A stretch of 37,500 nt of DNA from Paludibacteraceae bacterium (GTDB lineage Bacteria > Bacteroidota > Bacteroidia > Bacteroidales > Paludibacteraceae): NCBI GenBank assembly GCA_024399615.1, contig JAKSNQ010000014.1, positions 1 through 37,500 on the forward strand, read 5' to 3'. The notes under the pieces were generated by a model. The model saw nothing but the letters and a program-made list of their open reading frames with translations. It was not told the origin of the DNA and did not search any database. Position numbers and translations under genes: made by a program. This document shows positions 1 through 6,479 of this stretch, piece by piece; position 1 is the stretch's first letter; every line of letters begins with the position of its first letter.

Positions 1-994
1 CCATCTGAGAAGTGTAAGAGTTCTCATTGTCGTACCAAGAAACAACCTGTACCTGATAGGTATCCTCGTCGATCTTGCTAACCATGGTCTGGGTAGCGTC
101 GAAGAGTGAACCGAACTTCATACCGATGATATCGCTAGAAACGATTTCGTCCTCGGTATAACCGTAAGACTCGGTCTGAGCAGCCTTCATAGCAGCGTTG
201 ATACCCTCTTTGGTGATGTCCTTACCCTTAACAACAGCAACCAAGATAGTGGTAGAACCGGTTGGAGTAGGGATACGCTGTGCAGAACCGATGAGCTTAC
301 CGTTGAGCTCAGGGATAACCAAACCGATAGCCTTAGCAGCACCAGTAGAGTTAGGTACGATGTTCTGTGCACCAGCACGTGAACGACGGAGGTCGCCCTT
401 ACGCTGTGGGCCGTCGAGAATCATCTGGTCGCCAGTGTAAGCGTGGATGGTAGACATGATACCAGACTGGATAGGAGCGTATGCGTGGAGTGCAGCAGCC
501 ATAGGAGCCAAGCAGTTGGTGGTGCAAGAAGCAGCAGAGATGATCTTGTCCTCAGCGGTCAAGGTGTTGTGGTTTACATTGTAAACGATGGTAGGAAGGT
601 CGTTACCAGCAGGAGCAGAGATAACCACTTTCTTAGCGCCAGCTACGAGGTGAGCAGAAGCTTTCTCCTTAGAGGTGTAGAAACCGGTGCACTCGAGCAC
701 AACGTCAACGTCGTATTGTGCCCATGGGCACTCAGCTGCGTTAGCCTTAGCAGAGATCTTGATCTCCTTGCCATCTACGATGATAGAATCCTCGGTGTAG
801 TCAACGGTGTGCTTACCCTCGCCGAACTTGCCAGCGAAACCACCCTGAGCGGTATCATACTTGAGGAGGTGAGCCAACATCTTAGGGCTGGTCAAGTCGT
901 TGATTGCAACTACTTCATAACCTTCAGCCTCGAACATCTGACGGAATGCGAGGCGACCGATACGGCCGAAGCCGTTAATTGCTACTTTTGTCAT
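1..994 (-). CDS. gapA: Glyceraldehyde-3-phosphate dehydrogenase, type I (3' end cut by window edge)
   Basis: Phosphorylating GAPDH of glycolysis and gluconeogenesis, which converts glyceraldehyde-3-phosphate, NAD+ and phosphate to 1,3-bisphosphoglycerate in the cytoplasm. The reverse strand translates without a stop from an ATG at 994 to the left edge, giving 331 residues of a family usually about 335 long, so only the last few residues are missing. It shows the N-terminal NAD-binding motif INGFGRIGR, the catalytic motif SAASCTTNC with Cys157, and the substrate-loop motif QRIPTPTGS. Wobble positions are rich in preferred codons, as expected of a highly expressed gene. It is divergent from the methyltransferase gene, and its -7 box is at 1096-1103. 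The identification is secure; NAD rather than NADP preference is assumed from the family. Confidence 0.97.
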   Translation of the reverse strand, partial: MTKVAINGFGRIGRLAFRQMFEAEGYEVVAINDLTSPKMLAHLLKYDTAQGGFAGKFGEGKHTVDYTEDSIIVDGKEIKISAKANAAECPWAQYDVDVVLECTGFYTSKEKASAHLVAGAKKVVISAPAGNDLPTIVYNVNHNTLTAEDKIISAASCTTNCLAPMAAALHAYAPIQSGIMSTIHAYTGDQMILDGPQRKGDLRRSRAGAQNIVPNSTGAAKAIGLVIPELNGKLIGSAQRIPTPTGSTTILVAVVKGKDITKEGINAAMKAAQTESYGYTEDEIVSSDIIGMKFGSLFDATQTMVSKIDEDTYQVQVVSWYDNENSYTSQM

Positions 995-1095
995 TGTTGT
1001 AAAAAATTATAAAAAGTTAAAAAACAATTCGTTTTAGACTTAGAAGAACCACTGTGCGAGATATGCAGACATAATACGCACAATTAAATCGAGTG

Positions 1096-1103
1096 CAAAG
1101 TTA
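1096..1103 (-). promoter_or_regulatory. -7 box of the gapA promoter
   Basis: Read on the minus strand this is TAACTTTG followed by C, a match to the Bacteroidetes -7 consensus TAnnTTTG, about 100 bases before the gapA start. No TTTG or TTG lies 20 bases upstream, where the other promoters in this window have it. That place is taken by the dyad at 1118-1136, so the promoter may depend on an activator or be repressible. Confidence 0.6.
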
Positions 1104-1117
1104 CTAAAAATAATTGA

Positions 1118-1136
1118 AACATTATGCATAAATGTT
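1118..1136. promoter_or_regulatory. Candidate operator: dyad over the gapA -33 region
   Basis: Perfect inverted half-sites AACATT (1118-1123) and AATGTT (1131-1136) flank a 7-base centre, ATGCATA. The dyad covers the place where the -33 element of the gapA promoter would be. It is AT-rich, so chance is a real alternative. It also lies about 50 bases upstream of the -33 box of the divergent methyltransferase promoter. Confidence 0.3.
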
Positions 1137-1185
1137 ATAAAAAAAAAGATTTGCAAACTGAATATGACAAATTTTGGTTGTTTTT

Positions 1186-1217
1186 TTTGCTGTTATCAGA
1201 AAAAAAGTGTAATTTTG
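1186..1217 (+). promoter_or_regulatory. Promoter of the methyltransferase gene
   Basis: TTTG at 1186-1189, a 20-base spacer and TAATTTTG at 1210-1217 match the Bacteroidetes sigma-ABfr consensus. Transcription should start near 1224, only about 11 bases before the ATG at 1235. This argues against the in-frame ATG at 1124, which lies upstream of the promoter. Confidence 0.75.
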
Positions 1218-1234
1218 CAGGTTGTATTGCAAAA

Positions 1235-2056
1235 ATGAAGAAAAGCTTGGGAATATATTCGGAAGGTCTGTATCGGGTGTGTGCTTATTTGGGTCACCTT
1301 CTCCGTTCGCGTCATACATTGGGCTACGGAATCCATTCTCCGTACCTATTTTATATTGCGCGCGCGATACTTCCCGAGACGTGCAGATACTATTCGTTTG
1401 ACCAGATCGAACAGTTGAAGACTCGCATGCAGCATATGCGCCAGAAGGTTTATGTGGAGGATTTCGGGACGGGCAGTTCGGGTGAGCGCCGTGTGGATCG
1501 TATTGCGCATGGTTCGCTAAAACCCAGTCGTCAGGCTCAACTGCTGATGCGTCTGGCCGTTATGCAAAAAGCGGAACATATGGTCGAATTGGGCACCTGT
1601 TTGGGCATATCCACAGCTTATATGGCATCTGCCAACAGTAATGCAGAGGTGATAAGCTTCGAAGGTGCGCCCGAATTGGCCGAATTGGCTCGTCGAAACT
1701 GGCGAGAGTTGGGACTGAAAAATATCCGTTGTGTGGTGGGAAATATAGACGAGACGCTACCTGTATTCATTCACGAGCGAACATGTTCGGATGAACACTA
1801 CCGATTGGATATGGCTTTTCTGGATGCCAACCATACGGGCGAGGCTACGATTCGCTATTTCGGCTGGCTGAAAACATTGGCGGGTGAGAAGTCGATATTT
1901 GTGCTGGATGATATTCATGCTTCGCGTGACATGCATAATGCCTGGAAACAGATTTGTGCGATGGAAGGTGTGACAGCCACGATGGACCTGTATGACATGG
2001 GACTGGTATTTTTTGATTCGTGTCTGGAAAAGAAAATGTATCGTATTCGGCTATGA
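1235..2056 (+). CDS. Class I SAM-dependent methyltransferase, O-methyltransferase-like
   Basis: Predicted 273-residue cytoplasmic methyltransferase of unknown substrate. The Rossmann motif I is MVELGTCLGISTAYMA, followed by an acidic strand end (VISFEGAPE) and a later VLDDIHASRDM that would close the SAM and substrate site, as in the Methyltransf_24/O-methyltransferase group. A basic N-terminal segment (LRSRHTLGYGIHSPYLF) precedes the fold, a layout I associate with a Bacteroidetes-specific subfamily. The frame is open back to 1124, but the promoter at 1186-1217 places the transcript start near 1224, so I take the ATG at 1235. A 95-base gap separates it from the adenosyltransferase gene with no visible terminator, so co-transcription is possible. 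Nothing here names the substrate. Confidence 0.8.
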   Translation: MKKSLGIYSEGLYRVCAYLGHLLRSRHTLGYGIHSPYLFYIARAILPETCRYYSFDQIEQLKTRMQHMRQKVYVEDFGTGSSGERRVDRIAHGSLKPSRQAQLLMRLAVMQKAEHMVELGTCLGISTAYMASANSNAEVISFEGAPELAELARRNWRELGLKNIRCVVGNIDETLPVFIHERTCSDEHYRLDMAFLDANHTGEATIRYFGWLKTLAGEKSIFVLDDIHASRDMHNAWKQICAMEGVTATMDLYDMGLVFFDSCLEKKMYRIRL

Positions 2057-2151
2057 GAAAAGCGGTAAAAATACAAACAGAAGACTCGATCAAGGTCGCT
2101 TGTAGGCTGCTTAGTGTGTAGGGAGAGTAGAAAATTGTAAAAAATAAACGT

Positions 2152-2709
2152 ATGAAAGTATATACAAAAACCGGAGACAAGGGCACGACGTGCCTGATAG
2201 GTGGCACGCGAGTCAGTAAGTCGGATGCTCGTTTAGAGGCTTATGGTACCGCCGACGAACTGAACAGTTTTGTAGGTTGGCTTCGAGCAATGCCATTGGA
2301 TGAGCAGATACAGGCCGAACTGGAGTTTATTCAGAACAAGTTGTTTAATCTGGGTGGTTACCTGGCGATAGATCAAGAGAAGTTCGAGCCGACTCCATCA
2401 ACCAGTATTTCGTCGGAGCATATTGTGTACCTGGAGCAGGCTATTGATCGAATGGAGGCAGAATTGCCGGAGTTGCATAGTTTCATTCTGCCCGGCGGAA
2501 GTGAGTCCGTCTCGAGATGCCATATTTGCCGTACGGTATGTCGTCGATTGGAACGCCGAATGGTGGAACTATTTTCGGGGTATGAACAAAGTTCGTCATT
2601 TGATGCAAATGCACTGCAATTTGTCAATAGATTGAGTGATTATTTATTCATTTTGTCAAAAAAAGTGGCGAAAAACGAGAAAATTGACCTTTTTTCGTGG
2701 AAAAGTTAA
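2152..2709 (+). CDS. PduO-type cob(I)alamin adenosyltransferase
   Basis: 185-residue enzyme that moves the 5'-deoxyadenosyl group of ATP onto reduced corrinoid to make adenosylcobalamin, the cofactor of methylmalonyl-CoA mutase and similar enzymes. Diagnostic features are the N-terminal ATP-site motif YTKTGDKGTTCLIGG, the central helix motif CRTVCRRLERR, and the C-terminal FVNRLSDYLFILSK. Length and start fit the family (MMAB/PduO, PF01923). No other cobalamin gene lies in the window, and the 95 bases upstream are too short for a full cobalamin riboswitch and show none, so it probably serves cofactor salvage. CobA- and EutT-type enzymes have different motifs and are excluded. Confidence 0.93.
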   Translation: MKVYTKTGDKGTTCLIGGTRVSKSDARLEAYGTADELNSFVGWLRAMPLDEQIQAELEFIQNKLFNLGGYLAIDQEKFEPTPSTSISSEHIVYLEQAIDRMEAELPELHSFILPGGSESVSRCHICRTVCRRLERRMVELFSGYEQSSSFDANALQFVNRLSDYLFILSKKVAKNEKIDLFSWKS

Positions 2710-2716
2710 GATTTTT

Positions 2717-2748
2717 CTTGCGTGTATGCATTTTTTTTAGTACTTTTG
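2717..2748 (+). promoter_or_regulatory. Promoter of the DUF2795 gene and probably the por operon
   Basis: TTG at 2718-2720 (CTTG at 2717-2720), a 20-base spacer and TACTTTTG at 2741-2748. The predicted transcript start is near 2756, leaving about 70 bases of leader before the ATG at 2826. It is the only well-formed promoter I find before porP. Confidence 0.75.
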
Positions 2749-2774
2749 CACGATAATTTGGAAAAATAACGTCA

Positions 2775-2807
2775 CGTTGGCTAGAAAACAAGTTTTTTTA
2801 GCCGATG
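2775..2807 (+). ncRNA. Leader hairpin upstream of the DUF2795-por transcript
   Basis: GGCTAGAAAA (2779-2788) pairs with TTTTTTAGCC (2794-2803) around a 5-base loop, with one G-U pair. The stem extends outward to 2775 and 2807 through four more pairs, two of them wobble. It lies wholly inside the predicted leader, ends 18 bases before the start codon and is not followed by a U-tract, so it is not a plain terminator. It could affect RNA stability or initiation. Function is inferred from position only. Confidence 0.4.
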
Positions 2808-2825
2808 ATAAAGTTGTAATATATC

Positions 2826-3047
2826 ATGTATTGGACATTGGAATTGGCTTCAAAATTGGAGGACGCTCCTTGGCCAGCTACCAAGGATGAATTGCTAGAT
2901 TACGCGATGCGCGTTGGTGCTCCAATGGAGGTGGTAGAAAACCTTCAGGAATTGGAGGATGAAGAAGAAGAATATGAGACGATTGAGGATATCTGGCCCG
3001 ATTATCCTCAAAAAGAGGACTTTTTCTTCGATGAGGATGAGTATTAA
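2826..3047 (+). CDS. Small acidic DUF2795 protein
   Basis: 73-residue protein with the conserved Bacteroidetes N-terminus MYWTLELASKLEDAPWPATK and a very acidic C-terminal half containing DIWPDYPQKEDFFFDEDEY. The DUF2795 domain is found in small proteins of unknown function; I know of no assigned activity. It has no signal peptide or membrane segment, so it is cytoplasmic. It is the first gene after the promoter at 2717-2748, and its stop codon lies 11 bases inside the start of porP, so the two are probably translationally coupled. The high level of conservation I recall for this family argues that it is real despite its size. Confidence 0.88.
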   Translation: MYWTLELASKLEDAPWPATKDELLDYAMRVGAPMEVVENLQELEDEEEEYETIEDIWPDYPQKEDFFFDEDEY

Positions 3048-4050
3048 TGTGCTCGCAGTAGGAAAGAAAATAAATCACCGCGCAAACGCGCGATACATTG
3101 TTCTGGGGTTGCTGCTGTTGTTAGTGATGTCTGTGAAGGCTCAATTCGACCCTCAAATAGGACAATATATGTATTTGCCAGCCGCCTACAATCCGGCAAC
3201 AGTAGGTGAGGGTGACTTGCTAAAAGTGGCAGGTCTGCATCGCATGCAGTGGACGGGCATAGAGGGGGCGCCAATGAGTACGTATTTTACGTTTGGTTCG
3301 CCCTTTGAGATAGGCAAAACAAAGCATGGCGCCGGAGTGCGATTTTTGAATGACAGGTATGGTCTGTGGACAAATCAAACTTTCCACATCCAGTATGCAT
3401 ATCGTCAGAAGTTAGGCAAAGGTACGCTGAGTGTCGGCTTGGACTTGGGTTTTATCAATGTCTCGTTTCATGGCGATAGCGTGAATCTAAGTGATTTGGG
3501 AGAGTCAGAGTATCATACCCCCGGTGATGAGGCAATACCGATGGGCGAGGCCACAGGTATGAGTTTCGACATGGGCGCGGGCTTGTATTACCGCACATCT
3601 CGCTGGTATGTGGGCGCCAGTTACTCGCATATTCTCCAGCCGGCAGTAGAGCTGACCACCCAGACAGCCACGGTTCCGAATACGCTGCATGTACGAGGAA
3701 CGATGTACGTACATGGTGGGTATAAGATTCGGCTAAGAAACCGCGACTTCGTGTTGATACCTTCGGCGCTGCTACAAACCGATTTTCGGTCGTGGGACGT
3801 GGATGTAAGCCTGATGACCGAGTATTTGGAGAAATACCGTTGGGGACTGAGTTACAGGGTGTTAGGAGGCGTAGGAATACTACTCGGAGTGGAAATATTT
3901 AATGGATTTGACTTGGGTTACACCTATGAGCTGCCCACGAGTAAACTGATGGTTGAGAGTTTTGGTTCGCATGAGATTTACCTCAGTTATAGTCTGGATA
4001 TTCTCCGTCCTAAACGGACCAATCAGTATAAGAGTGTCAGATTCCTATAA
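3037..4050 (+). CDS. porP: PorP/SprF-family outer-membrane protein of type IX secretion
   Basis: 337-residue outer-membrane beta-barrel protein of the PorP/SprF family, a partner of the PorK/PorN ring and needed for type IX secretion in Porphyromonas and Flavobacterium. A signal peptide with a strong hydrophobic run (residues 20-33) and likely cleavage at VKA|QFDP is followed by the family opening PQIGQYMYLPAAYNPATVG. The remainder alternates short polar and aromatic strands typical of a barrel. The frame is open back to 2959 inside the DUF2795 gene; I prefer the ATG at 3037 (3031 is also possible), which overlaps the DUF2795 stop and gives a sensible signal peptide. It stands first in the order porP-K-L-M-N seen in Porphyromonas. 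The family has many paralogs, but this position supports the core copy. Confidence 0.88.
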   Translation: MSINVLAVGKKINHRANARYIVLGLLLLLVMSVKAQFDPQIGQYMYLPAAYNPATVGEGDLLKVAGLHRMQWTGIEGAPMSTYFTFGSPFEIGKTKHGAGVRFLNDRYGLWTNQTFHIQYAYRQKLGKGTLSVGLDLGFINVSFHGDSVNLSDLGESEYHTPGDEAIPMGEATGMSFDMGAGLYYRTSRWYVGASYSHILQPAVELTTQTATVPNTLHVRGTMYVHGGYKIRLRNRDFVLIPSALLQTDFRSWDVDVSLMTEYLEKYRWGLSYRVLGGVGILLGVEIFNGFDLGYTYELPTSKLMVESFGSHEIYLSYSLDILRPKRTNQYKSVRFL

Positions 4051-4070
4051 GTTTGCAGCGTAGGAACTTA

Positions 4071-4092
4071 CAAAAAAAACGGGCTCGGCCCG
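4071..4092 (+). other. Hairpin in the porP-porK gap
   Basis: CGGGC (4080-4084) and GCCCG (4088-4092) form a perfect 5-bp GC stem with a 3-base loop, preceded by a run of eight A at 4072-4079 and not followed by T. It is the only GC-rich element in a 75-base AT-rich gap. On the plus strand it cannot be a canonical terminator. It may shield mRNA ends or set porP/porK stoichiometry; on the minus strand it would look like a short terminator, but no minus-strand gene is present. Confidence 0.3.
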
Positions 4093-4125
4093 ACGCTATA
4101 GAATTAATAACAAAAAAAAGATAGT

Positions 4126-5511
4126 ATGAAATTGAAGAAAATTCTTTCAATTATGGCATTGGCAGTAGTGGTTGCAAGTTGCAACAAACCTGCCGGTGAA
4201 CTGGTAGGCGTTGGAGCAAAAGGTAACTTCAATGAGGCCAATCCCTATGGTATGGTTTATATCAAGGGCGGCAGCTTCATGATGGGTGAGAATGCTCAGA
4301 GCGCTCTCTTTGCTCAACAAGATCGCAATATGATGGTGACTGTTGACCCATTCTGGATGGACGAGACTGAGATTACGAACGATGAGTATAAGCAATTCGT
4401 TGCTTATTGTCGTGACTCTATGGCGCTTCGCTTGGCCGTTCTTAACGGTTTGGAAGAGGAGTATGCATTGGGCGTAGATGAAGATGATTTTGAACCAGAG
4501 ACTTGCCGTTTGAACTGGAAACAAGCCAAGAACCTTTGGACTCGTTATCGTCGTGAGTACGCCGGTCGTCTGAATGATGGTGAGACAGACCTGCTGGAGG
4601 CCATAGCACCCATGTTCTATAACGACATGAGATCTCTGAAGAATACTTATTTGCACTACTCGTACAACTGGTTGTGCTATGACGAGTTGGTTTCAGAGAA
4701 GAATAAGTACAATGTAAAGAAGGGTCGCTATACCGAAACCCCAATCATTCGTGCGGACTCGACCTGGGAAGACGAGCATCACGAGATTCATCGCGTGACA
4801 GTACACCGTCAGTTCCGTAATCCAAGTGATTTGGTTTCAAACAATATTATCGCTGTTTACCCAGATACTTTGGTGTGGGTTCGTGACTTTGCATACAGTT
4901 ACAATGATCCTCTCCTTCAGCACTATTTCTCACATCCCGGCTATGCCAACTACCCTGTAGTAGGTGTGACCTGGGAGCAGGCTTATGCTTTCTGCCACTG
5001 GCGTACGAAGACCTTGTATGTAGAAGGAAAGCAACTGACTCAGGCCTATCGTTTGCCTACAGAGGCAGAATGGGAGTATGCGGCTCGTGGTGGTCGTCGT
5101 ATGGCGGCTTATCCATGGGGTAGCAACTATGCCCGTGACTCAAAGGGTTGCTACATGGCCAACTACAAACCCTATCGTAGTTCTTACAACGAGGATACGG
5201 GTACCTATACTGTAGCCGTTGCCAGCTATCGTCCAAACGACTTTGGTTTGTATGACATGGCCGGTAATGTGGCAGAATGGACCTCATCTATGTACACCAA
5301 CAAGAAGGAGTTCACTACTGACCTGAATCCAACTTACGAGTACATGGCTCGTGAAGAGGATGCTCCTTCCTTGAAGCGCAAAGTGGTAAAGGGTGGCTCA
5401 TGGAAAGATATCTCAGCATACCTGCAATGTGGTGCTCGCACTTATGAGTATCAGGACGAGGGACACTCATACATCGGTTTCCGTTGTATCCGCTCGCACG
5501 TAGGCCAATAA
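4126..5511 (+). CDS. porK: Type IX secretion ring lipoprotein PorK/GldK
   Basis: 461-residue outer-membrane lipoprotein that forms, with PorN, the large periplasmic ring of the type IX secretion system. The lipobox VASC puts the lipidated cysteine at residue 19. The body has the formylglycine-generating-enzyme (SUMF1) fold: VYIKGGSFMMG near residue 44, then VDPFWMDETEITNDEYKQF, LPTEAEWEYAARGG and, near the end, VVKGGSWKD and GFRCIRS. The length fits GldK/PorK. It starts 75 bases after porP and is followed by porL. Enzymatic sulfatase-modifying activity is not expected, because the fold is used structurally in this system. Codon choice is of the highly expressed type. Confidence 0.95.
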   Translation: MKLKKILSIMALAVVVASCNKPAGELVGVGAKGNFNEANPYGMVYIKGGSFMMGENAQSALFAQQDRNMMVTVDPFWMDETEITNDEYKQFVAYCRDSMALRLAVLNGLEEEYALGVDEDDFEPETCRLNWKQAKNLWTRYRREYAGRLNDGETDLLEAIAPMFYNDMRSLKNTYLHYSYNWLCYDELVSEKNKYNVKKGRYTETPIIRADSTWEDEHHEIHRVTVHRQFRNPSDLVSNNIIAVYPDTLVWVRDFAYSYNDPLLQHYFSHPGYANYPVVGVTWEQAYAFCHWRTKTLYVEGKQLTQAYRLPTEAEWEYAARGGRRMAAYPWGSNYARDSKGCYMANYKPYRSSYNEDTGTYTVAVASYRPNDFGLYDMAGNVAEWTSSMYTNKKEFTTDLNPTYEYMAREEDAPSLKRKVVKGGSWKDISAYLQCGARTYEYQDEGHSYIGFRCIRSHVGQ

Positions 5512-5531
5512 AATACGTGAAATGCGTACAT

Positions 5532-5560
5532 GCATGTGTGCTTGCAACGTGCATGTGTGC
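5532..5560 (+). repeat. Short direct repeat upstream of porL
   Basis: GCATGTGTGC occurs at 5532-5541 and again at 5551-5560, 19 bases apart, in the 104-base porK-porL gap. The first copy follows ATGCGTACAT, so the area is rich in alternating purine and pyrimidine (CA/TG) steps. No promoter consensus is present. It could be two half-sites on one face of the helix or a decayed duplication. Confidence 0.4.
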
Positions 5561-5615
5561 GAACCTTAAAAAAGAATAATTAAGTCTGTAATATACGTAC
5601 AAAAAGTTTAGAATT

Positions 5616-6425
5616 ATGGCTAAGCAACAAGAACTAAAAGGATGGGATAAAGTAGTAGCATGGTATGCAGCTAACTCCTACACAATTGGAATGGTGTACA
5701 ACATCGGTGCATCAGTCGTTATTATCGGTGCATTGTTCAAGATTATGCACTGGCCCGGCGCAGGTTACGTGTTAACCGCAGGTATGTTCACCGAGGCATT
5801 CCTGTTCTTTATCGGTATTTTTGAGAAACCTCATGCAGTATACAACTGGGAGACCGTGTTCCCACAGTTGTTGGGCCACGAGGAGCATCCGTTGCAGGAA
5901 AACCTGACCTCTGCTCCCAAGCGCGACAACAATTTCAATGCCCTGTCAGAGGGTGACCTCCGTGCGCTTAAGGATGGTATTGGTAACCTTACCAATGCCG
6001 CAAACCAATTGGCCGACTTGAGCAAATTGGCAGAAGGAAGTGCACGTCTGGGTGAGAAACTGCAGGCTGCTGCTGATGTTACCGACAAATTTGCTTATGC
6101 TCAGAACACCGCATTGGCAGGTGTAGATCGTTTGGGTGAGAAGTTCGCAGCAACCGCTCGTGCAATCGATTCTCTCAAGGCAGACGCAGAGGGTGCCGCT
6201 AAGGAGCAAGCCGCAGCTCGTGCCAATTTGGCCTCTATCAATGCAGCATATGAACTCAACCTGCGCGCCGTTCAGGCCATCACCGCTGATGCTCAGAAAT
6301 TGGCAGATGCAAGTGCTAATGCCACCAAGGCAAGCGAGGCTTATGCAGCTGCTCAGAGCAAGTTGACTCAACAGGTGGCAGACCTCAACAAGGTATATGG
6401 TAACATGCTCAATGCATTGGCCTAA
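5616..6425 (+). CDS. porL: Type IX secretion motor stator protein PorL/GldL
   Basis: 269-residue inner-membrane protein which, with PorM, forms the proton-driven rotary motor of type IX secretion. Two N-terminal membrane segments (about residues 22-43 and 50-69) are joined by the very conserved KIMHWPGAG. Glu60 in MFTEAFLFF lies in the second segment at the place of the conserved intramembrane glutamate of GldL that is linked to proton flow. The long cytoplasmic part from about residue 85 is Ala-rich helix or coiled coil, with repeated LADLSKLA/LGEKLQAAA-like stretches. This tail fits the family. It lies between porK and porM in the same direction. Confidence 0.95.
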   Translation: MAKQQELKGWDKVVAWYAANSYTIGMVYNIGASVVIIGALFKIMHWPGAGYVLTAGMFTEAFLFFIGIFEKPHAVYNWETVFPQLLGHEEHPLQENLTSAPKRDNNFNALSEGDLRALKDGIGNLTNAANQLADLSKLAEGSARLGEKLQAAADVTDKFAYAQNTALAGVDRLGEKFAATARAIDSLKADAEGAAKEQAAARANLASINAAYELNLRAVQAITADAQKLADASANATKASEAYAAAQSKLTQQVADLNKVYGNMLNALA

Positions 6426-6451
6426 GCCCTCTTCTGTAGTCATTAACATTA

Positions 6452-6479
6452 TTTATTAGTAAGAATTTATTAGTAAGAA
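6452..6479 (+). repeat. Perfect 14-base tandem repeat abutting the porM start codon
   Basis: TTTATTAGTAAGAA occurs twice head to tail (6452-6465 and 6466-6479), and the second copy ends on the base before the porM ATG at 6480. The related TTTATTAG lies at 8132-8139, four bases before the porN ATG. Bacteroidetes start regions are A/T-rich and lack a strong Shine-Dalgarno, so the repeat lies in the part that controls ribosome binding. Confidence 0.8.

Noticed and set aside
443-1012. 189-codon open frame on the plus strand over gapA
   Set aside because: It is the complement of the gapA coding strand, which carries full GAPDH motifs; its translation has no family-like features.
1124-1234. Longer methyltransferase from the ATG at 1124
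   Set aside because: The consensus promoter at 1186-1217 would lie inside the coding region; the ATG at 1235 fits the predicted transcript start.
4048-4055. TAAGTTTG as an internal porK promoter
   Set aside because: The -7 match lacks TTTG or TTG at the 20-base distance seen in the other promoters.
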